The notes: generated by a model not told the origin, from the letters alone. Numbered from the stretch's first letter, positions 1-6,078 are shown. The stretch is 7,425 bases of DNA from Pseudomonadota bacterium (GCA_030836925.1 JAUPLK010000074.1:1-7425), one strand, 5' to 3'. Numbers and translations: made by a program.

Positions 1-1
1 G

Positions 2-193
2 CGCACGGGCATCCCGCTGATCGTCGCCTTCGCCTTCACCCTCGCTGGCTGCGGCATGAAGGGCGACCTCTACCTGCCGCCGGAAGAACCAGCCGCGGAC
101 GTCGCCGCACCGCTTGCAGAAGATGCCCCACCCGCGGACAAGGGCGAGCGCCGGACGATTCCACCCACACCCGATCCCTCGCTGTCGCGCTGA
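2..193 (+). CDS. lptM: LptM/YifL-type small lipoprotein, 5' end outside the window
   Basis: Only the last 63 codons are visible; the frame is open to the window's left edge. The visible part runs from a hydrophobic signal-peptide core into a lipobox (LAGC, with the acylated Cys codon at 50-52). It continues with CGMKGDLYLPPEE, matching the CGxKGxLYxPP signature of YifL/LptM. The mature part would be about 47 residues and is rich in Pro, Ala and acidic residues, as is usual for this low-complexity family. In E. coli, LptM is an outer-membrane lipoprotein that binds the LptD-LptE lipopolysaccharide translocon and helps LptD reach its correct disulfide pairing; here that role is inferred from the motif. 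A usual neighbour is lysA or dapF, but here polA starts 16 bases after the stop, so the two are probably co-transcribed. The signature at the Cys makes the family call fairly safe. Confidence 0.8.
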   Translation, partial: RTGIPLIVAFAFTLAGCGMKGDLYLPPEEPAADVAAPLAEDAPPADKGERRTIPPTPDPSLSR

Positions 194-209
194 GCGGGTA
201 GCGCCAGAC

Positions 210-2945
210 ATGTCCGCTCCCCGCCGCCTGGTCCTGATCGACGGCAACTCCTATCTCTATCGCGCCTTCCACGCCCTGCCGCCGCTGACCACCTCCAAAG
301 GCCAGCCCACCGGCGCGATCTTCGGCTTTCTCAACATGCTGCGGCAGATCCAGCGCGTGCACTCGCCGGACCTGATTGCCGTGGTGATGGATGCGCCGGG
401 GCCCACCTTCCGCGACGAGCTGTACGCGCATTACAAGGCCAACCGCGAGGCGATGCCGGACGATCTGCAGACACAGATTCCGCCGCTGATGGAGATGGTG
501 CGGGCTCTCGGCATCACGCTGCTGCGTGAATCCGGCGTCGAGGCCGACGACGTGATCGGCACGCTGGCAAGGCGTGCGCATGCCGCCGGACTCGATACGC
601 TGATCGCCACCAGCGACAAGGACATGTCGCAGCTCGTGAATGACCGCATCCGGGTGTTCGACGGCATCAGCGGCCGGATGCTCGATGCCGCCGGCGTGCT
701 GGACAAGTTCGGTGTGCCGCCCGAGCGCATCATCGACTGGCTGACGCTGGTCGGTGACACCTCGGACAACATCCCCGGCGTGCCCAGTGTCGGACCCAAG
801 ACGGCCGCGAAGTGGCTCACCGAGTACGGCAACCTCGACGCCATCGTCGCACGCGCCGACGAGATCAAGGGCAAGGTCGGCGAGAAGCTTCGCGCTCATA
901 TCGATCAGCTGCCCCTGTCACGCCAGCTCGCCACGATTCACTGCGATGTGCCGCTGGATGAAAAGCCGGAAGACATGCGGCTTGGCACACCCGACATCGG
1001 CGTACTGACACGCCTTTCCGAACAGCTGGAGATCCGCAGCCTGCTGAAAGGCATCGGGCCGGCGCCTGCAACAGACGCAGACCCGGCAACGATTGCACCG
1101 GCGGACCCGCCGCCAGTCCGGCTCCCCGATCCGGTCACCCGCAACTACCAGACCATCTTCAGCACAGAGCAGCTGTCCGACTGGCTGCAGCGTATCGAAA
1201 GCGCCGAACTGGTGGCCTTCGATACCGAGACCACCAGCCTCGACTACATGCAGGCTGAAATCGTCGGCCTGTCGTTCGCGCTCGATGCCGGTGACGCCGC
1301 CTATCTGCCGCTCGCCCACCGCTATGTCGGGGCGCCCGACCAGCTCGACCGCAGCGACACGCTGGCAAAACTCAAACCCTGGCTCGAAAACCCCGCCGCG
1401 CACAAGGTTGGCCACCACCTGAAGTACGACGCCCACGTGCTCGCCAATCACGGCATCCGGCTCGCCGGCATGCGCCACGACACCATGCTCGAGTCCTATG
1501 TGCTCGACAGCACGGCGACCCGGCACGATCTGGATTCGGTGGCAAAGAAATACCTGGGCGTCGACACCATCCATTTCGAGGACGTGGCCGGCAAGGGCGC
1601 GAAGCAGATCACTTTCGACCAGGTGAGCGTCGAGCAGGCCGGCGAATACGCGGCCGAGGATGCCGACATCACGCTGCGGCTGCATCGGCAGCTATGGCCA
1701 CAGCTGGCAGCAGTACCTGGACTCGTCGAACTCTACGAGTACATCGAGCAGCCGCTGGTGCCGGTCCTCACCCGCATGGAAGAAACCGGCGTGCTGGTTG
1801 ATACGCGCCTGCTGCGCACCATGTCGGGCGAGTTTGCGGAGAAGATGGCGGCGCTGGAAAAGGCGGCCCACCACGAGGCCGGTCATCCCTTCAACCTGAA
1901 TTCACCCAAACAGCTGCAGGCCGTGCTGTTCGACGAACTGAAGTTGCCGGTCCGGCAATACACACCGACCAAACAGCCCTCCACCAACGAGGATGCACTC
2001 GCGGAACTCGCGGACGAATACCCGCTGCCCAGACTGATCCTCGACTACCGCTCGCTGAGCAAGCTCAAGTCCACCTACACGGACAAGCTGCCCGAACTGG
2101 TCTGTGCGCGCACCGGCCGCATCCATACCTCGTACCACCAGGCTGTTGCGGCTACAGGGCGCCTGTCCTCATCGGATCCGAACCTGCAGAACATCCCGAT
2201 CCGCTCCGACGAAGGGCGACGCATCCGGCAGGCTTTCGTCGCGCGCAAGGGCTGTGTGCTGCTGGCCGCGGATTATTCGCAGATCGAACTGCGGATCATG
2301 GCGCACCTGTCCGGTGATGAAGGACTGCTCGGCGCTTTCGCCGAAGACCGCGACATACACCAGGCCACCGCCGCCGAGGTCTTCGATACGCCACTGGCAG
2401 AGGTGAGCAAAGATCAGCGCCGCTCGGCCAAGGCGATCAACTTCGGGCTGATCTACGGCATGTCCGCCTTTGGCCTGGCCCGCCAGCTCGGTATCAGCCG
2501 CGAGGAAGCGCAGCGCTACGTCGAGCTCTACTTTCTGCGCTACCCGGGCGTTAAGGCCTACATGGAACGGACCCGGGCGCAGGCCCGTGAACAGGGCTAT
2601 GTGGAAACCGTATTCGGCCGGCGCCTCTATCTGCCCGATATCCGCGCCCGGCAGCAGGCGCAGCGGCAGTATGCCGAGCGCAGCGCTATCAATGCGCCGA
2701 TGCAGGGCACTGCGGCAGACATCATCAAGCGGGCGATGATCAGCACCGACGCCTGGCTGCAGCAAAGCGATACCGGTGCCCGGCTCATCATGCAGGTCCA
2801 CGATGAACTGGTACTGGAAGTACCGGCCGAACACCTGGCCGCAGTCCGCAGCCAGGTTGTGGCGTTGATGTCTGCGGCCGCGGCCTTGCGGGTGCCACTG
2901 CGCGTCGATGCCGGACAGGGCGCGAACTGGGATGAAGCCCACTGA
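210..2945 (+). CDS. polA: DNA polymerase I (5' nuclease, 3'-5' exonuclease, polymerase)
   Basis: A 911-residue cytoplasmic enzyme that fills gaps and removes RNA primers in lagging-strand synthesis and excision repair. All three domains look active. The 5' nuclease (about 1-300) has acidic residues at D61, D113/D114, D136/D138 and D183/D186, and a helix-hairpin-helix stretch (IPGVPSVGPKTAA). The proofreading domain (about 320-500) has D338/E340 (DTET), D407 (LKYD) and Y480/D484 (YAAED). The polymerase domain has motif A with D688/E693, motif B with R737, K741, F745 and Y749, and motif C with D865 in VHDE. From D338 on, these sit exactly 17 residues before the E. coli positions (928 residues), so there is no internal gap. 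The start at 210 is chosen because MSAPRRLVLIDGNSYLYRAFHAL aligns with Pol I N-termini; the frame could extend to an ATG at 114, but that would overlap the lipoprotein gene. The Shine-Dalgarno is weak (GGGTAG, 196-201). Confidence 0.98.
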   Translation: MSAPRRLVLIDGNSYLYRAFHALPPLTTSKGQPTGAIFGFLNMLRQIQRVHSPDLIAVVMDAPGPTFRDELYAHYKANREAMPDDLQTQIPPLMEMVRALGITLLRESGVEADDVIGTLARRAHAAGLDTLIATSDKDMSQLVNDRIRVFDGISGRMLDAAGVLDKFGVPPERIIDWLTLVGDTSDNIPGVPSVGPKTAAKWLTEYGNLDAIVARADEIKGKVGEKLRAHIDQLPLSRQLATIHCDVPLDEKPEDMRLGTPDIGVLTRLSEQLEIRSLLKGIGPAPATDADPATIAPADPPPVRLPDPVTRNYQTIFSTEQLSDWLQRIESAELVAFDTETTSLDYMQAEIVGLSFALDAGDAAYLPLAHRYVGAPDQLDRSDTLAKLKPWLENPAAHKVGHHLKYDAHVLANHGIRLAGMRHDTMLESYVLDSTATRHDLDSVAKKYLGVDTIHFEDVAGKGAKQITFDQVSVEQAGEYAAEDADITLRLHRQLWPQLAAVPGLVELYEYIEQPLVPVLTRMEETGVLVDTRLLRTMSGEFAEKMAALEKAAHHEAGHPFNLNSPKQLQAVLFDELKLPVRQYTPTKQPSTNEDALAELADEYPLPRLILDYRSLSKLKSTYTDKLPELVCARTGRIHTSYHQAVAATGRLSSSDPNLQNIPIRSDEGRRIRQAFVARKGCVLLAADYSQIELRIMAHLSGDEGLLGAFAEDRDIHQATAAEVFDTPLAEVSKDQRRSAKAINFGLIYGMSAFGLARQLGISREEAQRYVELYFLRYPGVKAYMERTRAQAREQGYVETVFGRRLYLPDIRARQQAQRQYAERSAINAPMQGTAADIIKRAMISTDAWLQQSDTGARLIMQVHDELVLEVPAEHLAAVRSQVVALMSAAAALRVPLRVDAGQGANWDEAH

Positions 2946-2968
2946 TTCCCGCCGCCCTGCAGCGGGAA
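2946..2968 (+). other. hairpin directly after the polA stop codon
   Basis: TTCCCGC (2946-2952) and GCGGGAA (2962-2968) are perfect inverted repeats, giving a 7-bp stem with a 9-nt loop that begins on the first base after the polA stop. No T-run follows, so it is not a standard intrinsic terminator. It may protect the polA 3' end. Its right arm overlaps the proposed -35 element of the downstream small RNA promoter (GGAACT, 2965-2970). Confidence 0.5.
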
Positions 2969-2992
2969 CTACGGCTGCCGGGGCCACTCAAA
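2965..2992 (+). promoter_or_regulatory. sigma-E/AlgU-like promoter for the small RNA
   Basis: GGAACTA (2965-2971) is separated by 16 bases from TCAAA (2988-2992). This is close to the extracytoplasmic-stress sigma factor consensus (GGAACTT, about 16 bases, TCAAA or TCtgA), with one mismatch at the last base of the -35 element. A transcript would begin at about 2998-3000, just before the first C-rich stem-loop. ErsA of Pseudomonas, at the same locus, is known to be controlled by AlgU (sigma-22), which supports the call. The assignment rests on motif, spacing and position only. Confidence 0.55.
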
Positions 2993-2998
2993 CACCCT

Positions 2999-3109
2999 GA
3001 CTAAGCCGCTTCGGGCTTCCCCCGTCTGAAGCGAAGGCCGGTAACCCCTAACCGGTTGTGCTGGCTGGCCCCGGGCGCTTCCCCCCCTGCGCCCGGGGCC
3101 AATTTTATT
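2999..3109 (+). ncRNA. candidate trans-acting small RNA with three C-rich loops
   Basis: A gene-free gap between polA and engB folds into three consecutive hairpins. The first is a 10-bp stem (3007-3016 with 3024-3033, two G-U pairs) with loop TTCCCCC. The second is CCGGT/ACCGG (3038-3042 with 3051-3055, extendable by two G-U pairs) with loop AACCCCTA. The third is the terminator (stem 3066-3078 with 3089-3101) with loop TTCCCCCCCT, followed by a U-tract. The ends are inferred from the promoter-like motif at 2965-2992 and the U-tract, giving about 110 nt. Known small RNAs sit at this locus: Spot 42 in enterics, ErsA in Pseudomonas and, from memory, sX13 in Xanthomonas, which also displays C-rich loops that bind G-rich mRNA sites. 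Exposed C-runs could pair with Shine-Dalgarno-like purine tracts; that function is inference. The sequence does not resemble Spot 42 itself. Confidence 0.7.
3066..3109 (+). terminator. strong rho-independent terminator ending the small RNA
   Basis: A 12-bp perfect GC stem (GGCCCCGGGCGC, 3067-3078, with GCGCCCGGGGCC, 3089-3100) extends by one T-A pair at 3066/3101. The loop has seven consecutive C. TTTTATT (3103-3109) follows on the plus strand only. The reverse strand has no T-run after the hairpin, so the terminator serves plus-strand transcripts (small RNA and any polA readthrough) rather than the converging engB. Confidence 0.9.
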
Positions 3110-3123
3110 CTGGCGGCAGTTTT

Positions 3124-3720
3124 TCAGGCGGCCGGCCGGGCCTCGAGCATTGCGTTGAGGTGGCCACGCGCCGCATCAAGACCGAGTTTTTTGGTCGCAG
3201 AAAACAACTGCACCGTCACATCCGGGCCCAGCTCAGCCTGCCCTTTGGCCAGCGTCTCGGTGGCCTCCCGACGTGACAGCTTGTCGGCCTTGGTCAGCAG
3301 CACATGGATCGGGCCATCCAGTGCGTGCGCCCACTCCAGCATCTGCCAGTCGATGTCGCCAAGTCCGCGCCGGCTGTCGACAATCAGAAACAGGCCGGTG
3401 AGTGAATCACGCGCGTGGAAGTAGTCATCGAGGAGCTCGCGCCAGTGATCGCGCATCTCCTTGGCGACGCGCGCATAGCCATAACCCGGCAGGTCGACCA
3501 GCCGGCGCGCATCGTCCAGGGCAAAGAAGTTGATGAGCTGGGTACGACCGGGGGTCTTGCTGGTGCGCGCGAAGTCGCGACGGTTGAGAATGGCGTTGAT
3601 GGCGCTGGATTTGCCCGCATTGGAGCGCCCGGCAAACGCCACTTCGCGGCCCTGATCAGGGACGAACTGGGCAGCACGTGCAGCGCTGGTGATGAAACGG
3701 GCTTCGGGATACAGGGACAT
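3124..3720 (-). CDS. engB: EngB/YihA/YsxC ribosome-biogenesis GTPase
   Basis: A 198-residue GTPase of the EngB (YihA) family, which acts in the cytoplasm in assembly of the large ribosomal subunit. All G motifs are visible: G1 GRSNAGKSS (31-39), the switch-I segment SKTPGRTQ (54-61), G3 DLPG (76-79) followed by the family-typical YGYA, G4 TKAD (143-146) and G5 SATKKLG (174-180). Length and the N-terminal FITSAA segment are normal for the family, which supports the ATG at 3720. No clear Shine-Dalgarno precedes it. The gene converges on the small RNA locus; its stop lies 14 bases from that terminator's U-tract. It is divergent from the cytochrome c4 gene. No dedicated terminator is seen on its own strand, so its mRNA may run through the antisense of the small RNA. 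Confidence 0.97.
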   Translation of the reverse strand: MSLYPEARFITSAARAAQFVPDQGREVAFAGRSNAGKSSAINAILNRRDFARTSKTPGRTQLINFFALDDARRLVDLPGYGYARVAKEMRDHWRELLDDYFHARDSLTGLFLIVDSRRGLGDIDWQMLEWAHALDGPIHVLLTKADKLSRREATETLAKGQAELGPDVTVQLFSATKKLGLDAARGHLNAMLEARPAA

Positions 3721-3817
3721 TTGCGGGCGAATGGAGCCAGAATTTTTTCGTGTACAATGCGGCGCTGTTCGAGTCTAGCACGTGACTCGCCTCCAATTTT
3801 CCTTGTAGAACAAGCTT
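3721..3817. promoter_or_regulatory. divergent promoter region between engB and cytochrome c4
   Basis: This 97-base gap must carry the start signals of both engB (-) and the cytochrome c4 gene (+). For the plus strand, TACAAT (3753-3758) is a good -10 candidate next to an AT-rich tract (3741-3748); no convincing -35 lies at standard spacing. Transcription would begin near 3765, leaving a leader of about 50 bases. I found no clear minus-strand promoter. The region is notably AT-richer than its surroundings. Confidence 0.5.
3770..3789 (+). other. inverted repeat in the cytochrome c4 leader
   Basis: CGAGTC (3770-3775) and GACTCG (3784-3789) are perfect inverted repeats around an 8-base spacer. 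In the predicted c4 leader RNA they would make a short hairpin about 28 bases before the start codon. As DNA they could be a protein-binding dyad. Neither role can be decided from the sequence, and a 6-bp repeat may be chance. Confidence 0.35.
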
Positions 3818-4471
3818 ATGGACACCGCAAAAACCCTGCGTCGAAGGCTTTCCCTGCGTCATTTCCTGGCCTGCCTCGGCACCGTCGCCGCCAGCCTGTC
3901 ACTGCTCACAACGGCACATGCAGCCGGTTCGGCCGAAGCCGGCCAGGCCCGCTCGATCGTCTGTGCGGGCTGTCATGGCATCGATGGCAACAGCTTCAAT
4001 CCGGAATGGCCGAGCCTTGCTGGCCAGAACGAAAGCTACCTGATCAAGGCCCTGCAATCTTTCAAGGCGGGCAGCCGGCAAAACGTCCTGATGAACGCCC
4101 AGGCGGCGGCCCTGAGCGAACAGGACATGCAGGATCTGGCAGCCTGGTACAGCACGCAGAAGCTGGCCGGCAAGACCGCTGATCCTGCGCTGGTCAGCAG
4201 CGGTGAACGCCTGTTCCGGGGCGGCAACAAGGCCACCGGCGTGCCTGCCTGCGGTGCCTGCCATGGCCCTGCAGGCCAGGGCAACATGGCTGCCGGCTGG
4301 CCGGCGATCGCCGGCCAACATGCCACCTACTCCAGCAACCAGCTGCTCGCCTATCGCAGCAAGCAGCGCAGCACCGATGGCGATACGCAGATGATGCGTA
4401 CAGTCGCCGCCGGCTTGAGTGACGAAGAGATCAAGGCCGTAGCCTCATACGCGCAAGGTCTGCAGCCTTAA
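3818..4471 (+). CDS. diheme cytochrome c4, periplasmic
   Basis: A 217-residue exported diheme c-type cytochrome. Residues 1-35 form a Sec signal peptide: an Arg/Lys-rich start, a hydrophobic core and a cleavage site after AHA. The mature protein has two similar cytochrome c domains with heme-binding motifs CAGCH (49-53) and CGACH (145-149). Likely axial methionines are M92 in the first domain and M192 or M193 in the second. The PSLAGQ and PAIAGQ segments after each heme are typical of cytochrome c4, which passes electrons from the bc1 complex to terminal oxidases. The start at 3818 gives a proper signal peptide, although its Shine-Dalgarno is poor. The dsbA-like gene follows after 33 bases on the same strand, so the two probably form one transcript. 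The same pairing occurs, as I recall, downstream of engB in Pseudomonas. Confidence 0.93.
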   Translation: MDTAKTLRRRLSLRHFLACLGTVAASLSLLTTAHAAGSAEAGQARSIVCAGCHGIDGNSFNPEWPSLAGQNESYLIKALQSFKAGSRQNVLMNAQAAALSEQDMQDLAAWYSTQKLAGKTADPALVSSGERLFRGGNKATGVPACGACHGPAGQGNMAAGWPAIAGQHATYSSNQLLAYRSKQRSTDGDTQMMRTVAAGLSDEEIKAVASYAQGLQP

Positions 4472-4504
4472 AACCATCCCGGCAGTTTTCCTGGAGCTCG
4501 TGCC

Positions 4505-5359
4505 ATGAAGCAGTTTCGCCTTGTTCTGGTCGTCACACTGCTGGGCCTGCTGGGCGCCTGCGTCAAGGCACCGGAGAGCCCGTCGGCCGCGGCAGCCAGC
4601 AACAACGCGCCAGCCGACAGCGTTGCAGCCATCGCGGCACCAGCAACCCAGCCGGCAGCCGAAGACGCACCGACCGCTGAAGCGGTCGCCGCATCGGTTG
4701 ATGAAACCATTGAAGCAGTCGCGCAGTCACCGCTGCCCGCCAGGGATATCGTGCTGCCAGCGGCCAATCCGCCAGCGGCCCAGCAGACCAACTGGCAATA
4801 CAAGGAAGGCGATTACTACTCCACCCTGACTGCAGCGCAGGGCGGCAGCAGCGCGGCCGGCAAGATCGAAGTCGCCGAAGTGTTCTGGTACGGCTGCGGA
4901 CACTGCTACAACCTGGAGCCTGTGATCGGCGACTGGGAAAAGCGCCTGCCGGCTGATGTCAGCCTGGTGCGTATCCCGGTCATGTGGAATCCGACCAACG
5001 AAATCCATGCGCGGGTGTTCTACACGGCCGAAGCGCTGGGCAAGCGGGCGCAGATTTCGCCGGCGATGTTCAAGGCCATCCATATCGACAACAAGCCGAT
5101 GACCGAAGAACCAGCCATCCAGAAGCTGTTTGAAGAGTTCGGCGTTTCGGCCGAAACCTTCAACAAGACCTTCCGTTCCTTTGCGGTGGAAAGCCAGCTG
5201 CGGCGGGCCAAAGACCTGACCACCAAGTATCGGGTGAAGGGTGTGCCGCTGCTGGTCGTCAATGGCAAGTACCTGACCGACGGACCGCAGATCAAGAGCC
5301 ACGACGACCTGCTGGCCGTGGCCGAAGAACTGGTGCAGCGCGAGCGTCAGAATCCCTGA
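4505..5359 (+). CDS. dsbA: DsbA-family thiol:disulfide oxidoreductase, predicted lipoprotein
   Basis: A 284-residue periplasmic disulfide oxidase. The first 18 residues are a lipoprotein signal ending in LGAC, so Cys19 should be acylated; the following Val-Lys gives no Asp inner-membrane retention signal. Residues 20 to about 97 form a low-complexity tether rich in Ala, Pro, Glu and Thr. The thioredoxin-fold domain follows, with active site C131-G-H-C134 in FWYGCGHCYN, a helical insert, and cis-Pro P248 in KGVPLLVVNGKY. These are DsbA hallmarks, and CGHC (rather than CPHC) matches Pseudomonas-type DsbA. DsbA usually has about 210 residues and a cleavable signal, so the anchor and tether explain the extra length. 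A GGAG Shine-Dalgarno (4493-4496) sits 8 bases before the ATG and confirms the start. It probably shares a transcript with the upstream cytochrome gene. Partners such as DsbB are not in the window. Confidence 0.93.
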   Translation: MKQFRLVLVVTLLGLLGACVKAPESPSAAAASNNAPADSVAAIAAPATQPAAEDAPTAEAVAASVDETIEAVAQSPLPARDIVLPAANPPAAQQTNWQYKEGDYYSTLTAAQGGSSAAGKIEVAEVFWYGCGHCYNLEPVIGDWEKRLPADVSLVRIPVMWNPTNEIHARVFYTAEALGKRAQISPAMFKAIHIDNKPMTEEPAIQKLFEEFGVSAETFNKTFRSFAVESQLRRAKDLTTKYRVKGVPLLVVNGKYLTDGPQIKSHDDLLAVAEELVQRERQNP

Positions 5360-5373
5360 GCGTCGCGCTCAGG
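5355..5373. terminator. palindromic hairpin shared by the ends of dsbA and moaE
   Basis: CCTGAGCG (5355-5362) and CGCTCAGG (5366-5373) are perfect inverted repeats around a 3-base loop. The stop codon of dsbA (TGA, 5357-5359) lies in one arm and the stop of moaE (5369-5371 on the complement) in the other. As a near-perfect palindrome it can form in both converging mRNAs. Neither side has a T-run, so it may act as a 3'-end stabiliser or a weak terminator. Confidence 0.5.
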
Positions 5374-5833
5374 CGTGGTGGCTGCCTTTCGCTTCGGTCG
5401 CATGCGCGGCACAGGCTTCGCAGTTCACCCAGCCGGAATTCCCGTCGGCATAGTGCTCTTTCTTCCAGATCGGCACGCGGTGTTTCACTTCGTCGATGAT
5501 GTAGCGACAGGCCGCGAAGGCGGCATCGCGGTGCGCGGCTGAAACCCCCACCCAGACCGCCAGAGCGCCGATTTCCAGCTCACCCAGGCGGTGGATGCAG
5601 TGCGCGCTGCTGATGTCGAAGCGGTCCAGCGCTTCGGCGATGATCCGCTCGCCTTCCTTCACACCCAGCTGCTCGTAGCCCTCGTACTCCAGGCGCAACA
5701 CGCCATCACGGCCCTCGTTGTGGTTGCGCACCCAGCCTTCGAAGCTCGCATAGGCACCAGCCGCCGGATCGGCAAGCTGCGCCCGGCATGCAGCCAGATC
5801 GACGGGCCCGCGACTGAAACCGAAGCGGCTCAT
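5369..5833 (-). CDS. moaE: molybdopterin synthase catalytic subunit MoaE
   Basis: A 154-residue large subunit of molybdopterin synthase. With thiocarboxylated MoaD it adds two sulfurs to cyclic pyranopterin monophosphate to make molybdopterin. Family motifs are clear: FEGWVRNHNEG (31-41, including R36), EYEGYEQL (49-56), HRLGELEIG (81-89), VGVSAAHRDAAF (95-106) and VPIWKKE (120-126). K117 and K124 correspond to the conserved lysines 119 and 126 of E. coli MoaE. The start is the ATG at 5833, whose ATGA overlaps the moaD stop, pointing to translational coupling. An upstream-extended frame exists but lies inside moaD. The C-terminus (137-154) is a Cys- and His-containing tail (NCEACAAHA, ending in SHHA) of unknown meaning. 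Its stop shares a hairpin with dsbA. Confidence 0.96.
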   Translation of the reverse strand: MSRFGFSRGPVDLAACRAQLADPAAGAYASFEGWVRNHNEGRDGVLRLEYEGYEQLGVKEGERIIAEALDRFDISSAHCIHRLGELEIGALAVWVGVSAAHRDAAFAACRYIIDEVKHRVPIWKKEHYADGNSGWVNCEACAAHATEAKGSHHA

Positions 5834-6069
5834 CCACCGGCTACCGGCGGGATGAACACCACCGAGTCGCCATCCCGCAGCGGCGTGCTCCAGTCGCAGA
5901 ACTCGTCGTTCACCGCGACCTTGAGACGCCCGAGCGCCGGGAAGACATGGCGCCGGTCGAGCTCGGCGTAGAGGTCGGCAACCGTCGCGGCGGACGTGGA
6001 CAGGGATTCGTGCGTGCAACCAACGTGCTCACGCAGGATCGCGAAGTATTCGACGCGAATCTGAAACAT
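5830..6069 (-). CDS. moaD: molybdopterin synthase sulfur carrier subunit MoaD
   Basis: A 79-residue ubiquitin-like sulfur carrier, the usual size for MoaD. It ends in PPVAGG; the terminal Gly-Gly is the site that MoeB-type enzymes adenylate and that is converted to a thiocarboxylate before sulfur transfer in the MoaE active site. The start MFQIRVEYFAILRE is the typical first beta strand and helix (VxYFAxLRE), and the segment VNDEFCDWSTPLRDGDSVVFIPPVAGG matches the family's C-terminal half. It overlaps moaE by 4 bases (ATGA), which would help produce the two subunits together. The preceding nucleotidyltransferase gene ends 9 bases upstream, consistent with one operon. No strong Shine-Dalgarno is visible, so it may depend on translation from the upstream gene. 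Confidence 0.96.
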   Translation of the reverse strand: MFQIRVEYFAILREHVGCTHESLSTSAATVADLYAELDRRHVFPALGRLKVAVNDEFCDWSTPLRDGDSVVFIPPVAGG

Positions 6070-6078
6070 TGGCGCAGT

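Noticed and set aside
114..209. A 32-codon N-terminal extension of polA starting at ATG 114
   Set aside because: It lies inside the lipoprotein gene in another frame, has no resemblance to Pol I, and the start at 210 matches known Pol I N-termini.
918..1685. Long open frames on the minus strand opposite polA (also 36-899 and 2169-2987)
   Set aside because: These are typical antisense shadows of a GC-rich gene. Their products are unlike known proteins, and the plus-strand frame has every Pol I motif.
3067..3100. The GC-rich hairpin as a two-way terminator also serving engB
   Set aside because: No T-run follows it on the minus strand, so only plus-strand termination is supported.
2999..3109. 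Identity with Spot 42 RNA itself
   Set aside because: The position fits, but the three C-rich loops and GC-rich stems do not resemble the Spot 42 sequence I know. Only the locus is shared.
2999..3109. A CRISPR-like or mobile repeat in the polA-engB gap
   Set aside because: The three hairpins share only C-rich loops; their stems differ, so they are not direct repeats, and no transposase or target duplication is present.
3415..4182. A 255-codon plus-strand frame running across the engB antisense and into the cytochrome gene
   Set aside because: It overlaps two well-supported genes and the promoter gap between them, and shows no recognisable domain.
5834..6019. A longer start for moaE
   Set aside because: The extension lies wholly within moaD and is Arg/Pro-rich nonsense. 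The ATG at 5833 gives the normal MoaE length and the ATGA overlap.
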